55,179 bases of DNA from Reinekea marinisedimentorum (GCF_004341165.1 NZ_SLZR01000021.1:1-55179); one strand, 5' to 3'. Shown: positions 46,364 through 55,005, counted from the stretch's first letter. A program made the numbers and translations. The notes: generated by a model not told the origin, from the letters alone.

Positions 46364-46738
46364 ATGATCACTAAAAGCTACAGAAAATTAATCTCTATTT
46401 TCGCCAGCGCTGTAATGTTCAGCGTGATGCTTTTGCCTGTTTCCAGCTTCAGCAATGCCGGCGAGCCGCTGACGGCCTGCGCCGATCAGATGGCGCATGT
46501 CACTGTGATGCAACCCCAAGCTGCCGACCAGACGATGCCTGTGGTCGCAGGTTGCGATGCAGATCTCAGCTGTGACGCTGGTCAGTGCCCGCAGGCCTCC
46601 TGTTGTGTGGTGTCCATTGCCCTGCCGGCCACCTTCAGTTTTAACCTGCTGCCGCCGGCGGCAACGCAATTGACCGTGCTCGCTGTTTTTGGGGTGTCTG
46701 CGCCCCGGGAGCTTTGGCAACGCCCTCCTATCGCCTGA
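46364..46738 (+). CDS. Small Cys-rich exported or membrane protein of a copper-context operon
   Basis: This 124-residue protein has an N-terminal signal or anchor (KLISIFASAVMFSVMLLPVSSFSNAG) and a short cysteine-rich centre (TACADQMAHVTVM...VAGCDADLSCDAGQCPQASCCVV) followed by a hydrophobic segment. I recognise no named family, though such Cys/Met/His-bearing proteins accompany copper genes. AGGAA precedes the ATG at 46364; an extension to 46319 is possible. It is followed 52 bp later by a DUF411 gene and a cytochrome c gene, and is opposite to the nearby copA operon. Confidence 0.65.
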   Translation: MITKSYRKLISIFASAVMFSVMLLPVSSFSNAGEPLTACADQMAHVTVMQPQAADQTMPVVAGCDADLSCDAGQCPQASCCVVSIALPATFSFNLLPPAATQLTVLAVFGVSAPRELWQRPPIA

Positions 46739-46790
46739 AACGCGCCCTTCTTTTAAATACGTTAATTAACAATTCGTTTCAGGAGTTTTT

Positions 46791-47225
46791 ATGAATTCAT
46801 TCCGTCTGATGCTGGTTGCCGGCATTCAAATTTTTGTTTTTGCCATGGCCGAAAGCATAACCGTTTATAAATCGCCCACCTGCGGCTGCTGTTCACAGTG
46901 GGTCTCTATTATGGAAGAGGCCGGGCATGAGGTGACCGTGCATCACAGTGACAGTCTTCAGAGCATTAAGGATGATCTGGGCTTACCGCCTCAGCTGGCT
47001 TCGTGCCACTCTGCGGTCATTAATGGCTATGTTTTTGAAGGCCATATCCCGGAAGCAGATATCCTTTCGTTTCTTGAAAACCCACCGCAGGGCGCCAGGG
47101 GCTTAGCGGTGCCGGGCATGCCAGCGCGTTCGCCGGGTATGGCGCGACCGGGGCAATCTTATAAAGATTTCAACGTTATCGCCTTTCACGAAGACAACCG
47201 CTTCACGCTGTACCGGAAGTATTAA
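46791..47225 (+). CDS. DUF411 copper-associated periplasmic protein
   Basis: This 144-residue protein has a signal peptide (MLVAGIQIFVFAMA) and the complete DUF411 pattern: ITVYKSPTCGCCSQWV with a CxCC site, LASCHSAVINGYVFEGHIPEADI, and a Pro-rich GARGLAVPGMPARSPGM segment. Members of the family bind metal and are encoded near copper-resistance genes. AGGAG precedes the ATG. It is the middle gene of a small plus-strand operon with the Cys-rich gene and a cytochrome c. Confidence 0.9.
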   Translation: MNSFRLMLVAGIQIFVFAMAESITVYKSPTCGCCSQWVSIMEEAGHEVTVHHSDSLQSIKDDLGLPPQLASCHSAVINGYVFEGHIPEADILSFLENPPQGARGLAVPGMPARSPGMARPGQSYKDFNVIAFHEDNRFTLYRKY

Positions 47226-47227
47226 CC

Positions 47228-47767
47228 ATGCGCATAGCATGGCTGATGCTTCCGCTGCTCTGCGCGGCTGTTTGGGCCAGTGACGCGCAGCTGGAATACG
47301 GGCGAGAGCTGTTTTTAACCTCCGGCGGCTATGGTTGTGCCGTTTGTCACGGCCCGGTGGCTGACGGTGCCGGCCAGGCCGGTGGTTACATTCGCGGTGC
47401 CTCGCTGGAATCGTTGCAGCAAAGCCTGCAGCAGGTGGCACCCATGCAGCCTCTGGCCAGCCTGTTCAGTGAGCAGGATGTGAACGCACTGGCGGCCTAC
47501 CTTTCGTCGCTGGCACAAACGCCGCTGCTGTCTCTGACCTTCAGTGAGGGCAGCTGGCAGGTGCAATATGAGCGCTGGCAGGCGGGGGATGTCGTCGATG
47601 TTGTGGTGTTTAACAACAGCTTCGAAAGCCTGCCGGTGAACCTGTCACCGCTGGGGATCGAGCCTTTTCAACTCGCGCCGTTGGAACGGCAAGCGAAAAC
47701 CGGCCAGGTGACCGATTTAGCGCAGAACCTGGCGCACCTGAAGGCAAGGTTCTCGTTACTGGAGTAA
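47228..47767 (+). CDS. Exported c-type cytochrome
   Basis: This 179-residue protein has a signal peptide (MRIAWLMLPLLCAAVWA) and a single haem-attachment site CAVCHG at about residue 37, within EYGRELFLTSGGYGCAVCHG. The cytochrome part ends near ALAAYLSSLA (Met in VAPMQPLA or similar would be the distal ligand). A C-terminal beta-rich extension of about 75 residues (LTFSEGSWQVQYERWQAGDVVDVVVFN) follows. It starts 2 bp after the DUF411 stop, so it is likely co-transcribed. Its redox partner is unknown. Confidence 0.85.
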   Translation: MRIAWLMLPLLCAAVWASDAQLEYGRELFLTSGGYGCAVCHGPVADGAGQAGGYIRGASLESLQQSLQQVAPMQPLASLFSEQDVNALAAYLSSLAQTPLLSLTFSEGSWQVQYERWQAGDVVDVVVFNNSFESLPVNLSPLGIEPFQLAPLERQAKTGQVTDLAQNLAHLKARFSLLE

Positions 47768-47805
47768 CCCTGCTCAGGCGGTTGCCGATTGTTCGGCACC
47801 GCCTG

Positions 47806-48378
47806 CTATTCAAGACCGGCTGTTGGCAGCAATGGCGTATTGCGGCACCGGCTGACCGGCGCTTCTTTATCGAAGAAGATGGAAAGCTCGGCCACCTGAA
47901 TGCCAAATTTTTTCATTTTGGTGCGGTTAAACAGGCGGTGTTCGTCGATCTGGTAAATCCAGTCGTCCAGAAACAGCTGATAGGTTTTATCGCCCACATC
48001 CACATTCAACTTGTACTGCCAGCGGAATACGCTGCCACGAATGCTGCCCTTGGCAGTGCCGACTACATCGTGCGCGGTGCCGGTGTATTGGCCTTCGGCT
48101 GTCTTCTGCAGGCGCCAGATGCGCTGATCGGTTTCACCGTCGTCGAAGTAAAAGGCTTCGTCCAGCGTGCCGGTGTTGCCGTCCCAGGAGCCGATGATGT
48201 CGACACAGAAGCGGCGCGTCACCTTGCTCTGATAATCCTCCAGAATCCCCCAGGCGGTCACCGGGCCGTTGAAGTAGGTGGCCAGATCAAACGCCGGTTG
48301 GCTTTCCGGGTAGTCACTCAGTTGGGTGGTGCAGGCGGTCAGCGTCAGGCTGAAAAAAACGATCAACAACGGCTTCAT
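47806..48378 (-). CDS. DUF3833 lipoprotein
   Basis: This 190-residue lipoprotein has a lipobox (SLTLTACTTQ) and DUF3833 motifs: FDLATYFNGPVTAWGILEDYQSKVTRRF, GTLDEAFYFDDGETDQRIW, and GSVFRWQYKLNVDVGDKTYQLFLDDWIYQID. Function unknown. It is the last gene of a three-gene minus-strand operon whose promoter carries the ECF motif. In other gammaproteobacteria I recall this gene alongside the Cfa/DUF1365/FAD set, supporting membership in the same membrane-lipid regulon. Confidence 0.88.
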   Translation of the reverse strand: MKPLLIVFFSLTLTACTTQLSDYPESQPAFDLATYFNGPVTAWGILEDYQSKVTRRFCVDIIGSWDGNTGTLDEAFYFDDGETDQRIWRLQKTAEGQYTGTAHDVVGTAKGSIRGSVFRWQYKLNVDVGDKTYQLFLDDWIYQIDEHRLFNRTKMKKFGIQVAELSIFFDKEAPVSRCRNTPLLPTAGLE

Positions 48379-48894
48379 TTAAACGCCTCCCAGAAGTTTT
48401 TTGCGCATCTTCGGCTGGCTGGTTTCCGGCGACAGCCAGATGCTGACGAACATCGGTCCAAACTCCGGTTCGGCAATTTCACCGGTCAGCACGCCATTGA
48501 AATAAAAGTGGGTGCGGCCATTGGCAACGTGCATGCTCAGCGTGTCGCCTTCGGAAACATCCGGCCAGTAGTTGAGCAGCTCTTCCATGAACGGCTCAAC
48601 ATCGGCTTGCGGTACGCCCAGGTGTTGCCACTGCTTGTAGGTTTGCTCCACCAGATCGCTGCTTTTGATGTTTTGCAGGTAGGTGATTTCCAGCATGTAC
48701 TCACCGGCGTGTGGCTGGTTGTAGCCTTCAAAACGGCCGCTGGGGGTATAAAGCCGGCTCTGATACACATTCCAGAACATGATCTTGAGCGTCGCCTCGC
48801 CCACTAGCTGAAGGTTGGCAGGCTTGTAGGCCAGGGCGTTGCCGGCCAGCACAACGGCGGCCAGCAGCAGAAGCTTACTGAAGAGATTTCGCAT
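48379..48894 (-). CDS. Chalcone isomerase-like exported protein
   Basis: This 171-residue protein has a signal peptide (LLLAAVVLAGNALA) and the chalcone-isomerase-like pattern LVGEATLKIMFWNVYQSRLYTPSGRF, MLEITYLQNIKSSDLVEQT, and FNGVLTGEIAEPEFGPMFVSIWLSP. In plants the fold includes both isomerases and fatty-acid-binding proteins; a fatty-acid ligand suits the regulon context here. The stop abuts the DUF3833 start and the start overlaps the DUF2878 gene by 20 bp. Confidence 0.88.
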   Translation of the reverse strand: MRNLFSKLLLLAAVVLAGNALAYKPANLQLVGEATLKIMFWNVYQSRLYTPSGRFEGYNQPHAGEYMLEITYLQNIKSSDLVEQTYKQWQHLGVPQADVEPFMEELLNYWPDVSEGDTLSMHVANGRTHFYFNGVLTGEIAEPEFGPMFVSIWLSPETSQPKMRKKLLGGV

Positions 48895-49363
48895 AATTGA
48901 ATCGCCTTGCGGTACTGATCAAAACAAAGACATTAAGAAGCAGCAGCCAAACCACGCCGAGTAACAGGTAGGTTGAAAGGGTGGAAAGGCCAAAGCTGAC
49001 CGCGCCGAGGCGTTCTGCCGCCAGATAACTGAGCGGCGCAAAAAGAAGACCGGAGATATGCGCAGCATAGGGCAGCCTGGCAACCCACTTCAGGCTGTGG
49101 TTGATGGTGCTGGCAAACGCCAGCCACAGGAACAGCAACCAGTAGGGTGTGGCGGTGAACTCGAACACACCGGCGAAGGTCAGCAGAACATCGGCCAGCA
49201 GGCCGATACCCGCAACCGCCGCCATCACCTTGGCTTCGTGCAGGGTGTTGTTGACGATGCACAGGTGAAAGCACAGACCAATGATTGCCAGCGGAATAAA
49301 GGCATTGCCGATTACAACCAGGCCAAGCCACAGCGCGTTAAACAGAAGGGCATTGATAATCAT
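48875..49363 (-). CDS. DUF2878 membrane protein
   Basis: This 162-residue inner-membrane protein has about five hydrophobic helices and the family's LLFNALWLGLVVIGN start, plus HEAKVMAAVAGIGLLADVLLTFAGVFEF and LFLWLAFASTINHSL. Function unknown. It is the first gene of the DUF2878/chalcone isomerase-like/DUF3833 operon and is preceded 31 bp upstream by a promoter matching those of the sigma gene and the NTF2 operon. Confidence 0.88.
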   Translation of the reverse strand: MIINALLFNALWLGLVVIGNAFIPLAIIGLCFHLCIVNNTLHEAKVMAAVAGIGLLADVLLTFAGVFEFTATPYWLLFLWLAFASTINHSLKWVARLPYAAHISGLLFAPLSYLAAERLGAVSFGLSTLSTYLLLGVVWLLLLNVFVLISTARRFNYAKSLQ

Positions 49364-49393
49364 GGGAACATCCGCTTTAACAGGGTTGCTGTG

Positions 49394-49421
49394 ATTACGC
49401 GGCCGGCTGCTCTTTGGATCA
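49394..49421 (-). promoter_or_regulatory. ECF-type promoter of the DUF2878/CHI-like/DUF3833 operon
   Basis: On the minus strand TGATCC (49421-49416), 16-bp spacer, CGTAAT (49399-49394), identical in layout to the promoters at 35.4 and 37.7 kb. Confidence 0.84.
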
Positions 49422-49488
49422 GCAAAAACAGAAAGAAATGCAGGCGAATGCTGTTCTAAAATTGCCTGCGATTCGGTTGGTGTATTTG

Positions 49489-50781
49489 TTAGCTGGTTGA
49501 CTGGCTGAAGAACAGCCCGATTCTGAAATCGCCACCCAGATAATCTTTGATCTCCTGGGTGTATTCGTTTCGGTTCAGAGCCTTGGTGATGGACAGCTCG
49601 GGGTATTCGGCCAGGTTCAGCATCAGCGCCTGCTTGGCCGGGATATCCGGGTTGAAAATGATCACCGTCGGGTTCAGCAAGTCATCGCTGTTGCAAGCGC
49701 TGACCAGCGCAATGGATTCATCACTGAGCAATACAATGGTGCCCGGCGGGTATACGCCAAAGTTGCGAACGAACAGCTGAACGTAAGTGTTATCCAGCTT
49801 GCCTTTGAAGTTAGAGTAGAGGTTGGCCATCGCCGTTTTTGGGCTTTGGCTTTCTGTTTCATGGTGCGGATTGCACAGCGTATCGTATTGGTTTGCCACC
49901 TGCAGTATGCGCGTCAGGTGAGAAAGCTCTGCGTTGGTGGCAGATTCCGGATACCCCGTACCGTCCAGAAAAACATGGTGATGAGCGATCATGTTAACCA
50001 CCTCTTCCGGCACAATGTTCAAATGCTCCAGCAGAAAAGCCCCTTTTTCGACATGGGTTTCCATGATCTTTTCTTCCGCCTCGGTCAGTGGCGTCTTTTT
50101 ATCTGTCACAGCCGGTGGCAGCAGTGCCTTACCCACGTCATGTAAAATAGAAGCAAGCCCAACCAGGCTGATATCGCGCGCTGGCAAGCCCAGGCTTTTG
50201 GCCAGTGCCATGGTGAGAATGGTGACGTTGATGGCGTGGCTGGAAGCGGTAAATTCATTGTTGGTCAGGCTGACCAGGCTGACAACGATACTGGGTTCCT
50301 CTTCAACCTGCGCCGAAATATGCTCAATCACCTCAGAGGCATCTCTGACGGCATTGGCCGGTGCCGATTTAAGATCGCGGATGAGTGTATTCACCCGCTT
50401 CTGGGTTTCATGGTATTGCTGCTCGGTTTTAATTCTTTCGCGCCGGAAGTCTCTGGCTTTATCCAGGCTGCGCTTCTTCTCCTGCCACAGCTCTGAAAGC
50501 ACCTCGTCGACTTCATCGTCACTGTCAAGCAGGGTTGCGACCTGCTCGCGCTCAGGCACTTTATTGCCCTTCTCCAGCACCGCTTTGACCACCTTCCCCG
50601 AAGATTTGTGCACGAGCACCTTAACCTTACGCAGACCCAGCTTTTTAATCTGGTCAATCTCGGCATCGTTCTTTAACGTGAATGACCGAAACAGAAAGGG
50701 GTGCTCTGTCCAATTGAGCTCCAGGTCTATGTATAAACCGGGCTGTAAATGCTCAACAGGGATGTAGGTGGATTGCGTCAT
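49489..50781 (-). CDS. HD-GYP domain c-di-GMP phosphodiesterase
   Basis: This 430-residue cytoplasmic protein would hydrolyse c-di-GMP. An N-terminal DUF3391 domain (YIPVEHLQPGLYIDLELNWTEHPFLFRSF) is followed by a charged helical linker and the HD-GYP domain. Metal-site motifs are visible: SSHAINVTIL, ASILHDVGKALLP, METHVEKGA, AHHHVFLDGTGYPE, and ILQVANQYDTLCNP. A C-terminal extension with FGVYPPGTIVLLSDE is usual for this subgroup. The residues needed for catalysis appear complete. It is a separate unit, 125 bp upstream of the DUF2878 gene on the same strand. Confidence 0.93.
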   Translation of the reverse strand: MTQSTYIPVEHLQPGLYIDLELNWTEHPFLFRSFTLKNDAEIDQIKKLGLRKVKVLVHKSSGKVVKAVLEKGNKVPEREQVATLLDSDDEVDEVLSELWQEKKRSLDKARDFRRERIKTEQQYHETQKRVNTLIRDLKSAPANAVRDASEVIEHISAQVEEEPSIVVSLVSLTNNEFTASSHAINVTILTMALAKSLGLPARDISLVGLASILHDVGKALLPPAVTDKKTPLTEAEEKIMETHVEKGAFLLEHLNIVPEEVVNMIAHHHVFLDGTGYPESATNAELSHLTRILQVANQYDTLCNPHHETESQSPKTAMANLYSNFKGKLDNTYVQLFVRNFGVYPPGTIVLLSDESIALVSACNSDDLLNPTVIIFNPDIPAKQALMLNLAEYPELSITKALNRNEYTQEIKDYLGGDFRIGLFFSQSTS

Positions 50782-50870
50782 AGGTGCGTTCTGTGGCCGA
50801 TGTTACTTTATGTTTGTTCCATTAACAGAGTGTAGCTGTACATGGAACGCTGTGTAGTATTGTCTTGCCG

Positions 50871-51797
50871 TTAATCACGGCCGGCACTGCGGGTGGTGGC
50901 AAACAGCCCGGCAAAAATCAGCGCCATGCCGGCTAGCTGGTACAGGTGAATGCTCTCGCCGAGAAACAGCAGCGACAGCACCACACCAAACACCGGCAAC
51001 AGATTAATCGATTGCCCGGCACGGGCCGGCCCTAACCGCGCGACGCTGGTCGAGTAAATAAGGTACGCCACTACCGACGGCATGATGCCAACATAGGCCA
51101 GGGCAAAGGCCGCATGGTAAGACCATTGCGGCGCGCCAACCGTTGTAAGCTCACCCAGATAAAAGGGCAGCAGAATGACAACACCGATCATCATTTGAAT
51201 GCTCATCAGGCCATAGCGGTTTATTGCCGCCGGCATGTTTTTGATGGTCAGGGTATAAACCGCCCAGCAGATCATAGCGCTGAACACCCAGATATCGCCG
51301 GGGTTTAAGCTGAACGACAACAGCTGCTGCAGGCTGCCGTGAGAAACAATGGCAAGCACACCCATGAACGAAATAATCATGCCCAGCCACTGATTAACGC
51401 GCAGCTGCAGTTTTAAAAACAGTACACCAAACAGGCTGATCAGCAGTGGAATGAAGGCGTTCAGAATCATGGCGTTGTTGGCCGTGGTCGATTGCAAACC
51501 AACGTAGATCAGCGAGTTAAAGGCGCAGATGCCGGTGACCGAGGCCAGTAAAATACGGCGGCGGTGTTGCCGGTACAGTGGCCATTCTTTAGCCAGAATG
51601 CGCCAGGTAAAGGGCAGCAGCACCAAGCTGGCGATCACCCAGCGTAAAAAGGAAAGCGTGAGCGGCGGCACTACACCGCTGACCGAGCGGCCGACAATAA
51701 AGTTGCCGGCCCAGAACAACGGTGGCAGTGTCAGCAGAGCAATGGTGGTGAAGAGCGCTTTTAGGTTGGGTGACGAAATCGTTGCTGTCTGTTGCAT
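50871..51797 (-). CDS. EamA-family (DMT superfamily) transporter
   Basis: This 308-residue inner-membrane protein has ten predicted helices in two EamA repeats (LPPLFWAGNFIVGR... and IWVFSAMICWAVYTLTIK...). It probably exports a metabolite; the substrate is unknown. The ATG at 51797 follows AAAAGG; the frame extends to 52112 but that part overlaps the LysR gene and its terminator. It lies downstream of the LysR gene on the same strand, separated by an intrinsic terminator. Confidence 0.9.
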   Translation of the reverse strand: MQQTATISSPNLKALFTTIALLTLPPLFWAGNFIVGRSVSGVVPPLTLSFLRWVIASLVLLPFTWRILAKEWPLYRQHRRRILLASVTGICAFNSLIYVGLQSTTANNAMILNAFIPLLISLFGVLFLKLQLRVNQWLGMIISFMGVLAIVSHGSLQQLLSFSLNPGDIWVFSAMICWAVYTLTIKNMPAAINRYGLMSIQMMIGVVILLPFYLGELTTVGAPQWSYHAAFALAYVGIMPSVVAYLIYSTSVARLGPARAGQSINLLPVFGVVLSLLFLGESIHLYQLAGMALIFAGLFATTRSAGRD

Positions 51798-51876
51798 GCT
51801 GAACCTTTTGTTGATTGAGCCGACCAAAGATGCCGGCATTGCGGTGCCATCCAGAGCGATGGCTACGCAGCTTATC

Positions 51877-51918
51877 AAAAAAAAAGGCGGCTGAAATACT
51901 CTGATAAGCCGGCCGCCC
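51877..51918 (-). terminator. Intrinsic terminator of the LysR gene
   Basis: On the minus strand GGCGGC pairs with GCCGCC across an 18-20 nt loop and is followed by nine Ts (51885-51877). It separates the LysR gene from the EamA gene. Confidence 0.8.
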
Positions 51919-51945
51919 TGTATGACCCGGCAACCCGCCGGAGCA

Positions 51946-52866
51946 TTAAGAAAACGGCTTAAGCATGGCGCTGTTGCCTTCGCTCTGGGTATAGCGCAGA
52001 AACACATTGGCGATCGGCGATAACGCCTTGCCGTTCGGCCAGACAAACGACCAGTGGCTGGGAATGGGCATGTCTTTAACATCGAGTTTAACCGTGCCTT
52101 CATCGCCACCAAAGCTCAGCGCGTGAGACGACAGAATGGAAAACCCAAGGTTGGCCAGCACGCAGTGCTTAATGGCCTCGTTACTTTCAATGGTCATCTT
52201 GGTTTTCAGTTCCAGCCCGTGAATTTTAAAAAACTGCTCAATAGAACGGCGCGTACCAGAGCCGGGTTCGCGGGCAATAAAGTGATGCTCGGTCAAATCT
52301 GCCAGCGTTAAATTTTGCTGGCGCGCCAGCGGATGCTCCGGTGCGCAAATGGCAATCAGCGGGTTGGGCAGAAACTCTTTGCTGCTGATATGGGCTAAAT
52401 CGGGCACATGACTGAACACATAAAAATCGTCTTCGGCTTCTTCCAGGCGCGCCACCACCTGATCGCGGTTGCCCACCTTCAGCTGAATTTCAATGCCCGG
52501 GTAGCGTTCGCAAAACGGCCCCAATAAGTGCGGAATAAAATATTTAGCCGAAGTGACCACCGCCAGCTTGAGCGTGCCGCGGGTCAGGCCGCTGAGGCTG
52601 CTTAGATTGGTTTGCAGCTGTTCAATTTCGCGCAGAATTTCATTGGCCGAGTGCGTTAACAACTCGCCGGCTTCGGTAAAAACCAGCTTCTTACCGATTT
52701 GATCGTAAAGCCGTACATCGTTTTGATTGGCCAGTTTTTTCAGCTGCATAGACAGCGTGGGCTGCGTCAGGTTCAGGAATTGCGCCGCCTTGCTGATCGA
52801 TTTAAAGCGATACACCGCAGAAAGAATCTCAAGCTGCCTTAATGTGCCTAAACGATTCGATTGCAT
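51946..52866 (-). CDS. LysR-type transcriptional regulator (CbbR-like)
   Basis: This 306-residue regulator has an N-terminal winged helix (LRQLEILSAVYRFKSISKAAQFLNLTQPTLSMQLKKLANQ) and the LysR ligand domain (GTLKLAVVTSAKYFIPHLLGPFCERYPGIEIQLKVGNRDQV). REPGSGTRRSIEQFF is characteristic of the CbbR/CysL group. The effector is unknown. The ATG at 52866 gives the standard length. It is divergent from the universal stress gene, with a 121-bp A/T-rich region between, so it may control that gene or the EamA transporter. Confidence 0.9.
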   Translation of the reverse strand: MQSNRLGTLRQLEILSAVYRFKSISKAAQFLNLTQPTLSMQLKKLANQNDVRLYDQIGKKLVFTEAGELLTHSANEILREIEQLQTNLSSLSGLTRGTLKLAVVTSAKYFIPHLLGPFCERYPGIEIQLKVGNRDQVVARLEEAEDDFYVFSHVPDLAHISSKEFLPNPLIAICAPEHPLARQQNLTLADLTEHHFIAREPGSGTRRSIEQFFKIHGLELKTKMTIESNEAIKHCVLANLGFSILSSHALSFGGDEGTVKLDVKDMPIPSHWSFVWPNGKALSPIANVFLRYTQSEGNSAMLKPFS

Positions 52867-52987
52867 GCTGTTACCCCAGATCAAAATGTATAGATTTTAT
52901 TCTATAGCTTTAATAGTAATTATCTATTTTTATTTATACCTGTGTTTGTGGAGGATAAAGCCAACCCTCAACAGGCAGGTGAACAAC

Positions 52988-53959
52988 ATGCATGACCCAA
53001 ACGTGATTGTACCCATTTTTAGTTCTCAACCGCTGGATCAACAATACGATCAGGCGTTTGCCTTTTTGAACGCCCGTAATGCAACGCTGCATCTGGTTGC
53101 GGTTAATAACACACCCGCGGTGATCCATGCCGACTCAGCAGAGCTGCGCGACCAGCAAGCGCAAATTCTGAAAATGGCGCAGTACCTGAAGTTTGAAACG
53201 CTCGACCGCATGGCCGTTCAGGTGCAGCAACGGTTTCCCTGTTTGCGCTTTGAATACCACGCAGGTCGCGAGCTGATGGTGCAGCAGGTTCAGCAGCTTA
53301 CACACAAGCTGTCTGCCGATTTGCTGCTGTTGCCGGCGCACCTGGCAGCCAGCGACTGCGCCGAGCGTGACCAGGCCGCCAGCCTGATCAGCCAAGCCAG
53401 TGTGCCGGTGTGGGCGGTAAGCGCAGCCCAGCCCGATAGCGGTATGATTTTGGGCGCACTGGATATTCCGGTGAATAACCGCCACGCCGATCGCTTTAAT
53501 CGAATCCTGGTGATTACCGCATCGCAGCTGGCCGCCGGCCAGGGGGTAGAGCTGTTGTTGCTGCACGGCTGGATGAACGGCAACGAGCAGTTTTTGAAAA
53601 AGTGGCTGCGCCTGAACGAGATGGACATCGCGCGCATCTCCCGCGCTGATAAACAACAACGGCTGTCGTACCTTAAAGACTATGCCCAGGCGGCAGAGCT
53701 GGCCGGTGCTGCAGTGCGTTGCCAGGTGAGCGCGGCCGGTTCTGCGGAGGCGTTGGCAGAGTTGTGCAATCAGCTGAGCCCGCAACTGGTTGTCGCCGGT
53801 ATCTCGCAACACGGCAGCGGCACCCTGGGTGCCAATGCTCAACAGTTACTGAGCAAAGCCAACGCCGATGTGCTGCTGATCCCCGAAGCGACACAACCTG
53901 GCAATCTGTTTGCTGCCCAACGTGCAGCCGACGTAAAACTGAGGAATAAAGAAACCTAA
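52988..53959 (+). CDS. Universal stress protein with two Usp domains
   Basis: This 323-residue cytoplasmic protein contains two UspA-like halves of the UspE arrangement: an N-terminal half (PNVIVPIFSSQPLDQQYDQAFAFLNARNATLHLVAVNN... LSADLLLLPAH) and a C-terminal half ending with the nucleotide-binding-like LSPQLVVAGISQHGSGTLGANAQQLLSKANADVLLIPEA. The ATG at 52988 has GGCAGGTG upstream; the longer frame overlaps the LysR gene. The stop shares one base with the psiE start. Confidence 0.85.
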   Translation: MHDPNVIVPIFSSQPLDQQYDQAFAFLNARNATLHLVAVNNTPAVIHADSAELRDQQAQILKMAQYLKFETLDRMAVQVQQRFPCLRFEYHAGRELMVQQVQQLTHKLSADLLLLPAHLAASDCAERDQAASLISQASVPVWAVSAAQPDSGMILGALDIPVNNRHADRFNRILVITASQLAAGQGVELLLLHGWMNGNEQFLKKWLRLNEMDIARISRADKQQRLSYLKDYAQAAELAGAAVRCQVSAAGSAEALAELCNQLSPQLVVAGISQHGSGTLGANAQQLLSKANADVLLIPEATQPGNLFAAQRAADVKLRNKET

Positions 53960-54402
53960 TGGTTAAAAATGAAGAACGTCTCATAAAGCAGCTGAAAAAG
54001 GTTATTCGTTTTTCCGTTCGGCTGCTCTCCATCATGATGGTTTTTGTCATCGTGATGGGCGTGGTAGATGTTGCGTGGACACTCTATGAAAAGCTGGTGG
54101 CGGCACCGAAATTTATTCTGACCATATCCGATATGCTGGCCACCTTTGGTGCTTTTATGGCGGTGCTGATCGCGATAGAGATATTCGTCAACATCACCAT
54201 TTACCTGCGTGATGATGTCATTCACGTAAAAATTGTTATCGCCACCGCGCTGATGGCCATTGCCCGGAAAGTAATTATTCTCGACTTCAGCGAAATAGAG
54301 GCTGTTTATGTGTTCGCCATCGCGGCCGTAACACTGGCTATGGCGGTTGCCTATTACTTAATACACAGCCTCAACGATAAGCAGCATGAGGAAGAGCCTT
54401 AG
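53959..54402 (+). CDS. psiE: PsiE-family membrane protein
   Basis: This 147-residue inner-membrane protein has four hydrophobic helices and PsiE motifs (IAIEIFVNITIYLRDDVIHVKIVIATALMAIARKVIILDF). In E. coli PsiE is induced by phosphate starvation; its function is unknown. It overlaps the Usp stop by one base, so the two genes form a stress-related operon. The C-terminus is cytosolic and acidic (KQHEEEP). Confidence 0.88.
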   Translation: MVKNEERLIKQLKKVIRFSVRLLSIMMVFVIVMGVVDVAWTLYEKLVAAPKFILTISDMLATFGAFMAVLIAIEIFVNITIYLRDDVIHVKIVIATALMAIARKVIILDFSEIEAVYVFAIAAVTLAMAVAYYLIHSLNDKQHEEEP

Positions 54403-54446
54403 TGGCCGAACTTTACGCATGGCCCTCTAGCTGTAATTCCAATCCC

Positions 54447-54484
54447 AAACCCTAAAGTGCAATAGCAGTGCTTTAGGGGTTTTG
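54447..54484 (+). terminator. Terminator after psiE
   Basis: AAACCCTAAAG (54447-54457) pairs with CTTTAGGGGTTT (54471-54482), one base unpaired, followed by Ts. A second hairpin follows at 54502-54520. Confidence 0.7.
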
Positions 54485-54501
54485 CATTATCTGAAAATAA
54501 C

Positions 54502-54520
54502 GCACTCCGCTACGGAGTGC
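54502..54520. repeat. Short perfect hairpin
   Basis: GCACTCCG, CTA loop, CGGAGTGC. The surrounding AATAA and TTATT extend the symmetry. It may be a second terminator of the Usp-PsiE operon or a protein-binding site. Confidence 0.5.
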
Positions 54521-54707
54521 TTATTACACGCCCCTCGCGATATAGAATAACACTACCCACGGTGACCCTAACCCTTGAAGAGAGTCATCACATACAACAA
54601 AGCAACGAGGTATTGCGGGCTTAACGGAGCAGGCACAAAAAACACAGCTTGCCAGCAAACAGAGAGCGGTTGGTGAAACCAACCCAGTGTTTCTACGGTT
54701 TGCTATC

Positions 54708-55005
54708 TGTCGCTTTTTGCGGAAATTTCGTGGTTTTACGACAGCTGTCGCAATTGCTGGAAATTACAAGAAATCCGAAGATTACAAGCATTAAAACATT
54801 GTTTTAAGTATGGGCTGTAATCTGTTGATTTTATTGGTTTTTAGGGTTATCGCGTATCTCCGAACATTGCGACACATGTCGCTTTTTATGGAATATTGAC
54901 ATTGACAGAAAATGCCGAGGTGCTCAATATGACTGGTCTGTAGCGGCGTTTTATATGTCGCGTTAATTTGAAAACTACGACACGGAAGAAAGCGACAGGT
55001 GTCGT
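54708..55005. repeat. Cluster of TGTCGC/GCGACA sites in a gene-free region
   Basis: Nine copies of TGTCG(C/T) or its complement fall within 298 bp: 54708, 54738, 54746, 54869, 54877, 54956, 54977, 54992 and 55000. Six are paired as palindromes with a 2-bp centre at 54738-54751, 54869-54882 and 54992-55005, spaced 131 and 123 bp. Two of the copies continue as TGTCGCTTTTT-NN-GGAA (54708 and 54877). The whole 54403-55179 stretch has no convincing gene. Confidence 0.75.
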
